64,000 nucleotides of DNA from Arthrobacter sp. PAMC25284. GTDB lineage: Bacteria; Actinomycetota; Actinomycetes; Actinomycetales; Micrococcaceae. Under the pieces are notes generated by a model that was not told the DNA's origin, made no database searches, and was given only the letters and a program-made list of their open reading frames with translations. A program made the position numbers and the translations under genes. The stretch covers positions 2,108,001 through 2,172,000 of the forward strand of contig NZ_CP080382.1 of assembly GCF_019443425.1 (NCBI RefSeq). Direction: 5' to 3'. Positions 23,445 through 32,793 of the stretch are shown in pieces (position 1 is the stretch's first letter; each line of letters opens with the position of its first letter).

Positions 23445-26265
23445 CTATCCGGTGTTGCGCAGGCCGGCAGCGACGCCGTTGACCGTAATCAGCATGGCGC
23501 GCTGGAGGCGTTCGTCGATTTCAGCGCCGGAGATACTCGCCCCTGGCGGGGCATCGGCGCGGATCCGGCGCAGCAGTTCGACCTGCAGGTAGCTGATCGG
23601 GTCCAGGTACTGGTCGCGGATTTCCAGCGACCGCTTGAGCGTGGGCTGGGCATCGAGGAGCACATCCTCGCCCGTGAGGCTCTGGATTTCTGCGACGGTG
23701 AGCTCGTATTCGGCACGGATGGCGCGGAACAGGTGGTGCAGTTCCTCGGGAACCAGGGTGGAGACGTAGTACCCGGCGATGTCCATGTCCGTCTTCGCCA
23801 GCGTCATCTCGACGTTGGACAGGACCGACCGGAAGAATGGCCAGTCCGCCGCCATCCAGACAAGCTGCGCGGTGTGGCCGGCGTCGCGGGCCGCCTTGAG
23901 CCCGGACCCGACGCCGAACCAGCCCGGCACGATCTGCCGGGATTGGGTCCAGCCGAACACCCAGGGAATGGCGCGCAGGCCTTCGAGTCCGGCGCCCGAG
24001 TCGGGCCTTTTGGAGGGCCGGGAGCCAATATTCAGCGATCCCAACTGCTCCACCGGGGTCGAGGCCATGAAGTAGGCGGGCAGGTCCGGGTCGTCGATCA
24101 GTGTCCGGTACCGGGCGAACGCCGCGTCGGAGATGGTTTCCATGACCTGCCCGTAGCCCTCGCGCTGGTCCTCCGAGGTGCGTGGGTCGCGGTGCAGCGC
24201 CGAACCCTGCAGAACCGCCGCTAGCGAGAGTTCCAGGTTCTCCCGGGCCAGCTCGGGCAGCGAATACTTGTCCGAGATGACTTCGCCCTGCTCGGTGAAC
24301 TTGATCTCACCTTCCAGCACGCCGTTGGGCTGGGCCATGATCGCGTCGTAAGTCGGTCCGCCGCCGCGGCCCACGGACCCGCCACGGCCGTGGAAGAGGC
24401 GCACCCGGACGCCGTGCTTTGCGGCGACGTCGCGGAGCTTGCGCTGGGTTTTGTGGATCTCCCACTGGCTCGTCATCACGCCGGATTCCTTGTTGGAATC
24501 CGAATAGCCCAGCATGATTTCCTGCAGATCGCCGCGGAGCCGGACGAGCTCGCGGTAGGACGGGTCCGAGAGCAGCCGGTCCACGATCTCGGCCGAGGCG
24601 CGCAGTTCCTCCACGGTCTCCAGCAGGGGCGCAAACCCGATTTTGGCGTACGGCGCCTCACCGAAGAGGCTCACCAGCCCGGCCTCGCGGGCCAGTACGG
24701 CTGCGGCCAGGACATCGTCCGCGCCGCGGGTCATGGAGATGATGTAGGTTTCGATCACGTCGGGGCCCGTAGGTGCGCAGGGAGCGCCGGATCTCACGGA
24801 AGACGTCGTACGTGGCGTCCGCGACGCCGTCGAGCTTAATTGGGTGGCCGGAGAGCGGCCGGCGGGAGGCGAGTTCCGATCCCAGGACTTCGAGCCGCTC
24901 GGCCCGGCTGAGTTCGGCGTAGCGGACGCCCGGCCCACCGAGCCGGTCCATCAACTGACCGACCGCGTCGTGGTGGTGGTCGGCGTGTTCCCGGATGTCC
25001 AGGGTGGCCAGGTGCAGGCCGAAGGAGGCGATGGCCCGGCGGACCCGGGCCAGGGCACCGTCCGCGGCAAGTGCCGCCTGGTGGTGCCGGAGCGAGCGTT
25101 CCAGCAGCCCGAGTTCAGCGAGGAGTTCGGCCGTGGCCGAATAGTCGCGGCCGGGCTCGTGCGGGGCTCCGGCACCTACCCGCCGGGCGGTGTTCATCAG
25201 TTTGGCTTTAATGCAGGTGAGCTTGAGCCGGTAGGGCTCCTGGGCGTTGAGCTCCAGCACCCGGCGGTCCAGCCCGGGAAGGTGTTTGAGATCGACGGCG
25301 ATCGAGTCCAGCAGTTCCTGGTCCGCCCCGGCCAGGGCTGTCGAATTCGACAGGACGGAGATCAGTCCATCGACCAGGCCGATGCCGATCCGCACGGCAT
25401 GCTGGTTCTGGATCTGCAGGATCTCCCGCGTGACGGCGGCCGTCACGTTCGGGTTGCCGTCCCGGTCGCCGCCGATCCACGAGCCGAACCGGATCGGGGC
25501 CTTGTCCTCGGGCAGCGTGACGCCGTGTTCGCCGAGCAGCCCGGAAAAATCAGCCAGCATCTCCGGCATTGCGTCGCTGAGGATGCCGGTGAGGTAGTAG
25601 ATGGCATTCCGGGCCTCATCGACGGGGGTCGGCCGGACCTGGCGGAGTTCGTCGGTCTGCCACATCTGGTCGATCACTTCGGCCAGCTGCCGGTCCTGCC
25701 GGCGGCGTGCGGATGTGCCTTCGTTCGTGGCCACGGCGAGGACGTCCGAGAGCTTCCGGATCTTGTCCAGCACGGAGCGGCGCGAGGCCTCCGTGGGGTG
25801 CGCGGTGAAGATCGGGCGGACGTCGAGTGCGTTGACCACGCCCTGCAGCGTGGCCGCGCCCGCTTGTTCGACGATGTCCGCGACGGCTTTCGCGAGCCAG
25901 CCGTCTTTTTCCTGCCGGGTTCGCAACCCGCGGACCCGGTGCACCTGCTCGGCGGCGTTGGCCAGGTGGAAATAGAACGCAAATGCGCGGACCAGATCAG
26001 TGGCCTGTTCCAGCGGCAGGGAACCGAGCAGTTCGCGGACCTGGGCGACGACGTCCTGCGAACTCCACGGCCCGGTAGCGTCGGCTCCGCCCCGGGCTGC
26101 TTCCTTCGACTCCTTGGTCAGCAGGCGCACCTGCTCGACAAGTTCCAGGAGTTCGGGTCCGTGCTGGCGGACCAGGGATTCGCCCAGAAGCGTGGAAACC
26201 CGGCGGACGTCAGCCCGCAGCTCAGCGGCCAGGTCGGTGTCGGAGCGCATTGCAGTGTCAGCCAT
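23445..26265 (-). pseudogene. ppc: Phosphoenolpyruvate carboxylase, frameshifted
   Basis: From ATG 26265 the N-terminal two thirds read normally (DVRPIFTAHPTEASRRSVL with the catalytic His, and FGSWIGGDRDGNPNVT). The next frame gives the rest ([19 protein letters not shown], and the final [13 protein letters not shown]). The break is at TYGP: one extra base in the four-base run at 24762-24765 separates RRSLRTYGP from [13 protein letters not shown]. Without it the protein would be about 940 residues, normal for the family. PEPC makes oxaloacetate from PEP and bicarbonate to refill the TCA cycle. Everything else is conserved, so recent loss or a sequence error is likely. Confidence 0.93.
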
Positions 26266-26393
26266 GGAAACGATCTTTCGACGGTTGGGCGTGGCTCGTA
26301 CACTGCGCTGGATACTGTGAGCCCGGTTACTTACCTAAGGGATGTTACCGTGCCGCCTCCGGCCCGGGAACCCGTCCCGGATGGTGGCACACG

Positions 26394-27068
26394 TCAGCGC
26401 GCGATCTTGAAGTTAAAGGCCATAGTGCCGAGGGAACCCCAGAGCTGGAGCCAGACGGGCAGGAGCATTTCGGTTCCGCGCGCGGTCGTAATGTCGCCGA
26501 GGTCGATCACGTCGCGGTGTCCCAGGACCTCGAGCAGGGCCGCAACGGTGGCTTTGGCCCTGGCATCGTTGCCTGAGACAAACACCGAATGCTCGCCGCC
26601 GGCGACGCTGCGGGGATTCACCATCACGGCCGCACTCATGGTGTTCAGGGTCTTGACTACTTTGGCCTCCGGGAACGTGCGTTGGATTTGCTCGGCCAGG
26701 CTGTCGGTGTTCACCGGGTCCAGCGACGGCGGCATACCGTGGGAGAAGTCCAGCGGGTTGGCGATGTCGATCAGGATTTTGCCGGCCAGGTTCCCGGCCC
26801 CGGCCGCCGTGAGCGCGGCTACCGAGTGCAGTCCGTTGGTCGCGTTGACAATGATTTCGCCGTCGGCGGCGGCGTCGGCATAGCCCGTCAGCCTGATGGT
26901 TTTGTGATCGGTTTGCCACCCGGCGAAGGTTGCGTGCTGGTCCGGCGCGGTGCGGGCCAGCGTCCCTTCCGGATCGCGCGTCCCCATGACGAGGTGGTGG
27001 CCGTGGCCGGCGAGCGCGGCAGCCAGCGTCCGGCCGGCAGTTCCGGTACCCAGTACAGAGATGTTCAT
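26394..27068 (-). CDS. NADPH-dependent F420 reductase-like oxidoreductase
   Basis: ATG 27068 follows GAGGA; a longer upstream reading has no ribosome site. 224 residues. It begins MNISVLGTGTAGRTLAAALA, a Rossmann GxGxxG nucleotide site, followed by MGTRDP (likely NADP-phosphate recognition) and later ILIDIANPLDFSHGMPPS and KTLNTMSAAVM, all characteristic of the F420H2:NADP oxidoreductase/NADP_oxred_F420 group. Small actinobacterial members reduce or oxidise NADP, and F420 use is not certain. It lies upstream of ppc on the same strand, separated by 128 bp. Confidence 0.85.
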   Translation of the reverse strand: MNISVLGTGTAGRTLAAALAGHGHHLVMGTRDPEGTLARTAPDQHATFAGWQTDHKTIRLTGYADAAADGEIIVNATNGLHSVAALTAAGAGNLAGKILIDIANPLDFSHGMPPSLDPVNTDSLAEQIQRTFPEAKVVKTLNTMSAAVMVNPRSVAGGEHSVFVSGNDARAKATVAALLEVLGHRDVIDLGDITTARGTEMLLPVWLQLWGSLGTMAFNFKIAR

Positions 27069-27221
27069 GGCGTCCTCACTGCGGTGCGGGATGGACAACA
27101 GTGTCCGGTGCTGGACCCGACGCTACCGGGCGGCCCGACGCGGGACAAGCACCGGCCCGGACATGCCGGCGGGCACCGCCGGGCCCGCGACACCGGCGGC
27201 TCAGCGGCGTATCGTCGTGCC

Positions 27222-28250
27222 ATGACACCCCTGCCACTGACGCAGACCCGTGCCCTGGGCACCACCGGACCCGTCGCCGCCGCCATCGGGATTGGCCTGA
27301 TGGGCATGTCCGACCACTACGGAGCGGCGGACGACACAGAAAGCGCGGCGACCCTCCAGGCCGCGCTCGACGCGGGCGTTACCCTGCTGGATACCGCCGA
27401 CTTCTACGGTTCGGGGCACAACGAACTGCTGCTGGGCGAGGCACTGCGCGGGCGCCGCCGCGAGGACATCATCATCAGCGATAAGTTCGGCCTGCTCCGG
27501 GACCCGGCAGGCGGCTGGGCGGGCATCGATCACCGTCCCGGCTCGATCAAAAACTTTCTGGCCTCTTCACTGCGCCGGCTGGGCACGGAATATATCGACA
27601 TCTACCGCCCTGCACGCCTGGATCCGGCCGTGCCGATCGAAGAGACCATCCAGGTCCTCGCGCAGCTCGTCCGGAAAGGGCACATCCGCCATATCGGGCT
27701 GTCGGAAGTCGGCGCGGACACGCTGCGCCGCGCTCATGCGGTGCACCCCATCAGCGATTTGCAGATTGAGTATTCGCTGTTCTCCCGCCGGATCGAAAAG
27801 GACATCCTGCCTACCGCCCGCGAACTGGGCATCGGCATAACGGCCTACGGCGCGCTGTCCCGCGGCCTGCTGTCCGGCCATTGGACTCCGGGCCCGGCCC
27901 CGGAACGGGACCCTCTCCGGGGCCGGGACGTCCGGTTCCGGCTCCCGCGGTTTACCGGCGAGAACCTGGACCGAAATCTGGGCCTTGTCGAGGAGTTGCG
28001 GGTCGTCGCCGAGGCCAAGGGTGTGACGGTGGCCCAACTGGCGATCGCCTGGGTGCTTTCGCGCGGGGCGGACATCGTTCCCATCGTCGGCGCCCGGACC
28101 CGGGAACGGCTGGCCGAGGCGCTCGCCGCCGGTGATGTTGAGCTGAGCCCGGACGACCTGGCCGACCTGGAGGACGCGGTGCCACCCGGCGCCGCGGCCG
28201 GAACCCGTTATGAGGTCTCCCAGATGAAGGTGCTGGACAGCGAAAGCTGA
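27222..28250 (+). CDS. Aldo/keto reductase
   Basis: 342 residues from ATG 27222; the frame is open far upstream but without a ribosome site. The AKR barrel marks are LLDTADFYGSGHNELLLGEA (Asp and Tyr of the active site), IIISDKFG (catalytic Lys), GLSEVGADTLRRAHAVHPI and QIEYSLFSR. Where the fourth tetrad residue (His) usually sits, the sequence reads IYRPARLDPAVPIEET, as in the AKR subgroup with QP(A/C)R at this point. The likely activity is NADPH-dependent reduction of aldehydes or ketones; substrate unknown. It is divergent from the F420-type gene. Confidence 0.9.
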   Translation: MTPLPLTQTRALGTTGPVAAAIGIGLMGMSDHYGAADDTESAATLQAALDAGVTLLDTADFYGSGHNELLLGEALRGRRREDIIISDKFGLLRDPAGGWAGIDHRPGSIKNFLASSLRRLGTEYIDIYRPARLDPAVPIEETIQVLAQLVRKGHIRHIGLSEVGADTLRRAHAVHPISDLQIEYSLFSRRIEKDILPTARELGIGITAYGALSRGLLSGHWTPGPAPERDPLRGRDVRFRLPRFTGENLDRNLGLVEELRVVAEAKGVTVAQLAIAWVLSRGADIVPIVGARTRERLAEALAAGDVELSPDDLADLEDAVPPGAAAGTRYEVSQMKVLDSES

Positions 28251-28364
28251 CCCTGCAGCGGCGCCGGACCGCGACGCTCCCGGTACAGTGTGCAGCACCG
28301 GAATGTCCCGGGCCGGCAGGGCCTCGTTGGACTTAGTACCCCGACACCGCCATGGAGGAACCCC

Positions 28365-29234
28365 GTGAACCCCGTGAAACCCGGCCACACCGAAGACCGT
28401 CCCGGAGCCGATGCCCAACTGGCCCGCTGGCAGCGTTTCCGGAAGAGCCGCAACGCGGCCCTCGCAGCCGAGCACGGCTGGCTGACCCTGACGTCGTTCC
28501 AGTGGCTGGAGGGCCAGCCCGCCGCCGTCGACCTCGTCCCCGGGCGGTGGTCCACGGACGGTACCACGGCTTTCCTCACCGCGGCCGCCTCGGACGGGCT
28601 GACCATGGTGGAGGGCGGCGATCCTGTGGACGGCACGATCAGCGCCGTGCTGGGCGACGAGGAGTCTCTGCTGTGGATCCAGTTCGGCGGTGACGACGGC
28701 CGGCAGGTGGTGGTCGAACTCGCGATGCGGGCCGACAGGTACGCTCTCCGCACCCGGGATGCTGCCTCGCCGGTGTTCACGGAGTTCGACGGCGTGCCCG
28801 TCTTCGATTACCGGCCCGACCTGGTGGTCGAGGCGAGGTTCGTGCGGTACCCGGAGCCCGTCGACGTTCCGATCAGCACCGCCAACCCGCTGGTGGACGG
28901 GGTTCACCGGTCCGTGGGTGACCTCGTATTCCGACTGCCCGGCATCCCCCATGAGCTTCACCTGCAGGCTGAAGAAGAGGGCCTCGGGGCGCTCGCGGTC
29001 ACGTTCCATGACGAGACCAACGGTGCGGCGGCCCCGGACCAGGCCAGCGCCGAATGGAGGAAGGTCTCCACACCCCGTCCCCGCCCCGACGGCACGGTGA
29101 TCCTGGACTTCAACCGCGCCGTCAACTACCCCAGCGCGTTCACTCCCTTCGGAACCTGCCCCATGCCGGTGAAGAACAACAGCCTGGACGCCCGGATCGA
29201 AGCCGGCGAAAAAGACCCCTGCAGCGCCGTGTAG
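28365..29234 (+). CDS. DUF1684 domain protein
   Basis: GTG 28365 lies 5 bases after GGAGGA (28354-28359); 289 residues. The family pattern is clear: LARWQRFRKSRNAALAAEHG, WLTLTSFQWLEG, FVRYPEPVDVPIST, LDFNRAVNYPSAFTPFGTCP. DUF1684 proteins are soluble beta-rich proteins of unknown function, frequent in Actinobacteria and Bacteroidetes. The conserved N-P-x-C-A-Y-like end is represented here by NYPSAFTPFGTCPMP. No neighbours suggest a role; it is convergent with the acyl-CoA dehydrogenase gene. Confidence 0.85.
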   Translation: MNPVKPGHTEDRPGADAQLARWQRFRKSRNAALAAEHGWLTLTSFQWLEGQPAAVDLVPGRWSTDGTTAFLTAAASDGLTMVEGGDPVDGTISAVLGDEESLLWIQFGGDDGRQVVVELAMRADRYALRTRDAASPVFTEFDGVPVFDYRPDLVVEARFVRYPEPVDVPISTANPLVDGVHRSVGDLVFRLPGIPHELHLQAEEEGLGALAVTFHDETNGAAAPDQASAEWRKVSTPRPRPDGTVILDFNRAVNYPSAFTPFGTCPMPVKNNSLDARIEAGEKDPCSAV

Positions 29235-29241
29235 GTCTGCG

Positions 29242-30471
29242 CTACACGATCGCGGACACCCCCGTCACGGCACGCCCCACGATCAGCGTGTTGATCTCGT
29301 AGGACCCCTCGTAGGTGTAGATCGCCTCCGCATCGGCGAAGATCTTGGCCATCCGGTAGTCCGTGACGATCCCGTTGCCGCCCAAAAGCGACCGGCCCAT
29401 CGCCACGGTCTCGCGCATCCGGGCGCTGACGTAGGACTTCGCGAGCGCCACTTGCGGCATGTCCGCCGCGCCCTGGTCCTGCAGCTGCGCGATCCGGACC
29501 ATCATGCCCATGCTCGCGACGGCGTTGCCCAGCATCGTCACGAGCTGCTGCTGGATGAGCTGGAACTTCGCCAGCGGACGGCCGAACTGCTGGCGTTCGA
29601 CGGCGTACTGCCGGGCGACGTCGAACGCGGCCAACTGCTGCCCCACACCCTGCCAGGCGACCATGATCCGGGAGCCGCGCAACAGCTCGTTGGTGTCTTC
29701 GAAACTGCTGATCCCGGCAAACCGGTCCGCCTCCCGCACCGCCACGTCCGTGAAGACGATGTCGGCGTTCTGAACTGTGCGCAGCGCGATTTTATTTTCG
29801 ATCCGGCTCCGGCTGACCCCGGGCAGGGTGGCATCAACGATGAACCCACGGATGGCGCCGTCGGCCTCGTCCCGGGCCCAGACCAGCATGTAGTCGCAGA
29901 AAGTCCCGTTTCCGATCCAGCGTTTAGCCCCGTTGATCAGCCATACGTCGCCGCCGGGCGAACCGGCGTCGTCCGCCCCGTCCGGCACCCGCCGGGCACG
30001 GGTTTCCATGCCGCCGGCGACGTCGGAACCGTGTTCAGGTTCGGTGAGCGCGAAGGCGCCGGTGATCCGAAGGCCTGCCGCGTCCTCAAGCAACCGCGCT
30101 TTTTGTTCGTCGGAACCGAAGCCGTAGAGCGATTCCACAAAGAGGTCGTGGTGCACCAGGAAGAAGGTTGCGATGGACGTGTCCACGCGGGTCATCTCCG
30201 CGATCACGAGTCCGGCGAACAGGTTGCTATAGCCTCGCTGGGCCGGCGCGCTGAGTTCGAGGGCGGCCAGCTTGGGCAGGATGTGCGCCGGAAATTCGGC
30301 TTTGTTCCACCAGTCCCCGGCGTAGGGGGCTATCTCCCGGGCCAGGAAGTCCCGCAGCTCCGCCAGCTTGTTCCGTTCACGTGCGTTGAGCAGCGCTTCG
30401 AAGTCGAAGAAGTCGGCCGTCGGCAGCCCCGGGGTCGGGTCCTCCGCGGGGGTGTCCGTCCGGCGGCTCAT
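29242..30471 (-). CDS. Acyl-CoA dehydrogenase family protein
   Basis: 409 residues from ATG 30471, which overlaps the stop of the SDR gene (ATGA, 30468-30471). Family marks are [20 protein letters not shown] (FAD/substrate region), [35 protein letters not shown] and the C-terminal [21 protein letters not shown] holding the catalytic Glu. The enzyme forms a trans-2,3 double bond in an acyl-CoA and passes electrons to ETF. The GNGTFCDY and closing motifs resemble the glutaryl-CoA dehydrogenase-like branch, but the substrate is not assured. Paired with a 3-hydroxyacyl-CoA-type SDR, it fits short or branched acyl-CoA degradation. Confidence 0.9.
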   Translation of the reverse strand: MSRRTDTPAEDPTPGLPTADFFDFEALLNARERNKLAELRDFLAREIAPYAGDWWNKAEFPAHILPKLAALELSAPAQRGYSNLFAGLVIAEMTRVDTSIATFFLVHHDLFVESLYGFGSDEQKARLLEDAAGLRITGAFALTEPEHGSDVAGGMETRARRVPDGADDAGSPGGDVWLINGAKRWIGNGTFCDYMLVWARDEADGAIRGFIVDATLPGVSRSRIENKIALRTVQNADIVFTDVAVREADRFAGISSFEDTNELLRGSRIMVAWQGVGQQLAAFDVARQYAVERQQFGRPLAKFQLIQQQLVTMLGNAVASMGMMVRIAQLQDQGAADMPQVALAKSYVSARMRETVAMGRSLLGGNGIVTDYRMAKIFADAEAIYTYEGSYEINTLIVGRAVTGVSAIV

Positions 30472-31265
30472 TTGGGGCCCATCCGGATGGCGCCGTCAAG
30501 CCGGATAGTCTCACCGTTGAGCATGGCGTTGTCCACGATGTGCGCTGCAAGGTTGGCGTATTCCGCCGCCCGGCCCAGCCGCGACGGGTGCGGCACCTGG
30601 TGGCCGAGCGAGTCCTGCGCCTCCTGCGGCAGGCCTGCCATCATCGGGGTTTCGAAGATTCCCGGGGCGATGGTGACCACCCGGACCAGCGAGCGGGCCA
30701 GTTCGCGGGCCAGCGGCAGCGTCATCGCAGCCACGGCACCCTTGGACGCGGCATAGGCGGGCTGGCCGATCTGGCCGTCGAACGCGGCGACCGAGGCGGT
30801 ATTGATGATGACGCCGCGCTCCGGGCCGCCCAGTTCCGTGGCGACCGGCTCGGTGGCTGCCATCGCCGCGGCGGCGAGCCGGACGACGTTGAAGGTGCCC
30901 ACGAGATTGATCTGGATAACGCGGTTGAAGTTTTCCAGCGGGAGCACACCGTCGCGGCCCAGGACCTTGCCGGGGGTGCCGATGCCTGCGCAGTTCACCA
31001 CAACACGCAGCGGCCCCAGGGCCACGGCGGCGTCGACGGCGGCCTGCACCTGAGCCTCATCGGTCACGTCCGCGGCGACGAAGACGGCCCGCTGGGCCGG
31101 GCCCACAGCCGCGGCGTTCAACTCCGAGGCGAACGCGTCCCCGTCGGATCCGGGAAGATCCAGCAGCACCACGGATGCGCCATCATCGAACAGCCGTCTC
31201 GCCGTCGCCGCCCCAAGCCCCGAAGCGCCGCCGGTAATCAGCGCGACAGTTTCTTTGATGTCCAT
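30468..31265 (-). CDS. SDR family 3-hydroxyacyl-CoA dehydrogenase-like enzyme
   Basis: 265 residues from ATG 31265. It is a classical short-chain dehydrogenase: [13 protein letters not shown] (TGxxxGxG NAD site), NCAGIG, catalytic Ser in [19 protein letters not shown] and YAASKGA (YxxxK). The order and the ends match the 3-hydroxy-2-methylbutyryl-CoA dehydrogenase/HSD17B10 group. It is the first gene of a two-gene operon with the acyl-CoA dehydrogenase, behind a palindrome at 31368-31385. The role is probably a beta-oxidation-like step of branched or short acyl-CoAs; substrate by inference. Confidence 0.88.
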   Translation of the reverse strand: MDIKETVALITGGASGLGAATARRLFDDGASVVLLDLPGSDGDAFASELNAAAVGPAQRAVFVAADVTDEAQVQAAVDAAVALGPLRVVVNCAGIGTPGKVLGRDGVLPLENFNRVIQINLVGTFNVVRLAAAAMAATEPVATELGGPERGVIINTASVAAFDGQIGQPAYAASKGAVAAMTLPLARELARSLVRVVTIAPGIFETPMMAGLPQEAQDSLGHQVPHPSRLGRAAEYANLAAHIVDNAMLNGETIRLDGAIRMGPK

Positions 31266-31365
31266 GCATCCTCCTTGATGTGGAATCCGGCCCCGGCCCC
31301 CGGTCCTGCGCCGGGCCGGGGGCTGTGCCGTGAGCCGACCGAATGGAGTCGGCTGACAGCAAACC

Positions 31366-31388
31366 TTAGTTAGTGAATGTTAACTGAA
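31366..31388. promoter_or_regulatory. Palindrome in the divergent SDR/GH76 promoter
   Basis: AGTTA (31368-31372) and TAACT (31381-31385) flank an 8-base spacer within TTAGTTAGTGAATGTTAACT. This size and AT content resemble TetR-family operators of fatty acyl-CoA operons. It sits about 100 bp upstream of the SDR start. No regulator gene is adjacent. Confidence 0.4.
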
Positions 31389-31439
31389 ATGGCGGCATTC
31401 CGCACGGGACCCCCAGAAGGCGGCGGCTAGGCTCGGGGA

Positions 31440-32627
31440 ATGACCCGCACCGGCACGCCACAGCCTCCCGACTGGTCCGCCCGTGCCGACGAAGCGTCCC
31501 GGGCCGTGATCCGGCTTTTCGGCCGCCGGCTGTTTTTCCTGCCGGGTACGCACCTCGCCGCGACGGTCCGGCCCTCGGGCTGGCTGGCAGCCCCCGCCGC
31601 GCCGTGGCACTACTGGTGGCAGGCGCATTACCTGGACTGCCTTGTGGACACCGCCCGCCGGGAGCCGGGCAGCGGCGCGGGGCGGCTGGCGTCCCAACTG
31701 TTGTCCGGTATTCGCCTGAGAAACCTTCTGACAGTGGTCAACAACTACTACGACGACATGGCCTGGCTGGCGCTCGCCACCCTGCGTCTGGACCGGCTCC
31801 CGGACGACGGCGGCACCGGCCACCCGGCTGGACACCGGCGCAATATCCGGATCCTGCGCACCCTCACCCGGCAACTCGATTCCGCTTGCACCGCCGACCT
31901 GGGCGGCGGGACCTTCTGGAATACCCGGCGCGATTTCAAAAACACCCCCGCCACGGCACCGGCCGCGCTTTACTACGCCCGGACGGGCCAGTCCAACAAG
32001 GCCCAGTCCCTGCTGGACTGGCTCGATGCCCGGCTCTACGATCCGGACCAGGGCCTGTACCGGGACGGATTACGGATCACCGGCACCGGGCAGCCGACGC
32101 TGGAGGCAGCTGTCTACAGCTACAACCAGGGCCCCATCCTTGGCGCCCTGCTGGAGCTTGGCGGTGCGGCGAACCTGGCCCGGGCCGCCGCGCTCGTTGA
32201 CGCCACAGCACACCACCTCACCGCGCCGGCACCCGCCGCCGGACGACGCGACCGGGCAACAGGCCCCGGCACGGTGCTGCGCAGCGAGGGGACCGGCGAC
32301 GGCGGCCTCTTCACCGGAATCCTGGTCCGCTACCTGGCGCTGGCGGCCACGGACGGCCGGCTGCCGGCCGCTACCCGGACGACGGCCGCGTCGCTAGTCC
32401 TGGAAACGGCCGGCGCTTTCTGGAACGGCAGGCGCCACATCGCCGGGGAGGAAGGTCTCGCGCGAGCCGGAGGTTCCCTGGTTTTCTCCGTCCGCCCCGA
32501 GCTCCCGGCAGCACTGACCTACCCGCGGGGATCCGCCGTCGAACTCTCCACGCAACTGCAGGCGTGGATGACACTCGAGGCGGCCGCCTCAGTCGCCGCC
32601 CCAACAACATCGCCCGCAGACAATTAG
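31440..32627 (+). CDS. Glycoside hydrolase family 76 protein
   Basis: ATG 31440; 395 residues without a signal peptide. The GH76 layout is present: PWHYWWQAHYLDCLVDTA near the N-terminus and NNYYDDMAWLALATLRLDR at about residues 101-119, whose paired Asp are the catalytic residues of endo-alpha-1,6-mannanases. It is followed by GGTFWNTRRDFKNTPATAPA and VYSYNQGPILGALLELG. Secreted fungal and bacterial homologues cut alpha-1,6-mannan; this intracellular form may act on internalised oligosaccharide. It is not in an operon: the iron transporter follows after its own regulatory region. Confidence 0.9.
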   Translation: MTRTGTPQPPDWSARADEASRAVIRLFGRRLFFLPGTHLAATVRPSGWLAAPAAPWHYWWQAHYLDCLVDTARREPGSGAGRLASQLLSGIRLRNLLTVVNNYYDDMAWLALATLRLDRLPDDGGTGHPAGHRRNIRILRTLTRQLDSACTADLGGGTFWNTRRDFKNTPATAPAALYYARTGQSNKAQSLLDWLDARLYDPDQGLYRDGLRITGTGQPTLEAAVYSYNQGPILGALLELGGAANLARAAALVDATAHHLTAPAPAAGRRDRATGPGTVLRSEGTGDGGLFTGILVRYLALAATDGRLPAATRTTAASLVLETAGAFWNGRRHIAGEEGLARAGGSLVFSVRPELPAALTYPRGSAVELSTQLQAWMTLEAAASVAAPTTSPADN

Positions 32628-32651
32628 GTCATGCAATAGTTACGTAATTCA

Positions 32652-32667
32652 TGTGATCCTGATCACT
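32652..32667. promoter_or_regulatory. CRP/GlxR-like site upstream of the iron transporter
   Basis: TGTGATCCTGATCACT matches the CRP/GlxR pattern TGTGA-N6-TCACA with one mismatch and contains the perfect palindrome GTGATC-CT-GATCAC (32653-32666). It lies 127 bp before the substrate-binding protein start and 24 bp from the iron box. Confidence 0.55.
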
Positions 32668-32690
32668 TAAGGGGCTTTCGGGTTGGTTGC

Positions 32691-32709
32691 TTAGGGTTGG
32701 CTAACCTAC
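32691..32709 (+). promoter_or_regulatory. DtxR/IdeR iron box
   Basis: TTAGGGTTGGCTAACCTAC agrees at 16 of 19 positions with the DtxR/IdeR pattern TWAGGTWAGSCTWACCTWA. Placed 85 bp before an iron ABC transporter operon, it predicts repression by Fe(II)-bound DtxR when iron is sufficient. Confidence 0.75.
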
Positions 32710-32793
32710 AGTTTTTCGTAGTGAGCATGCCCTAACTTCCCCGCTCACGGGGACTAGGGCTCCCGAGAACTTCTCCTTGCAGAAAGTAGCCCC

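Noticed and set aside
24700-24938. Programmed frameshift in ppc
   Set aside because: No slippery heptamer or pseudoknot is apparent and this family is not known to use recoding; a base error or mutation is simpler.
24844-26883. Plus-strand frame opposite ppc, running into the F420-type gene
   Set aside because: No motifs; the minus strand encodes the conserved PEP carboxylase regions.
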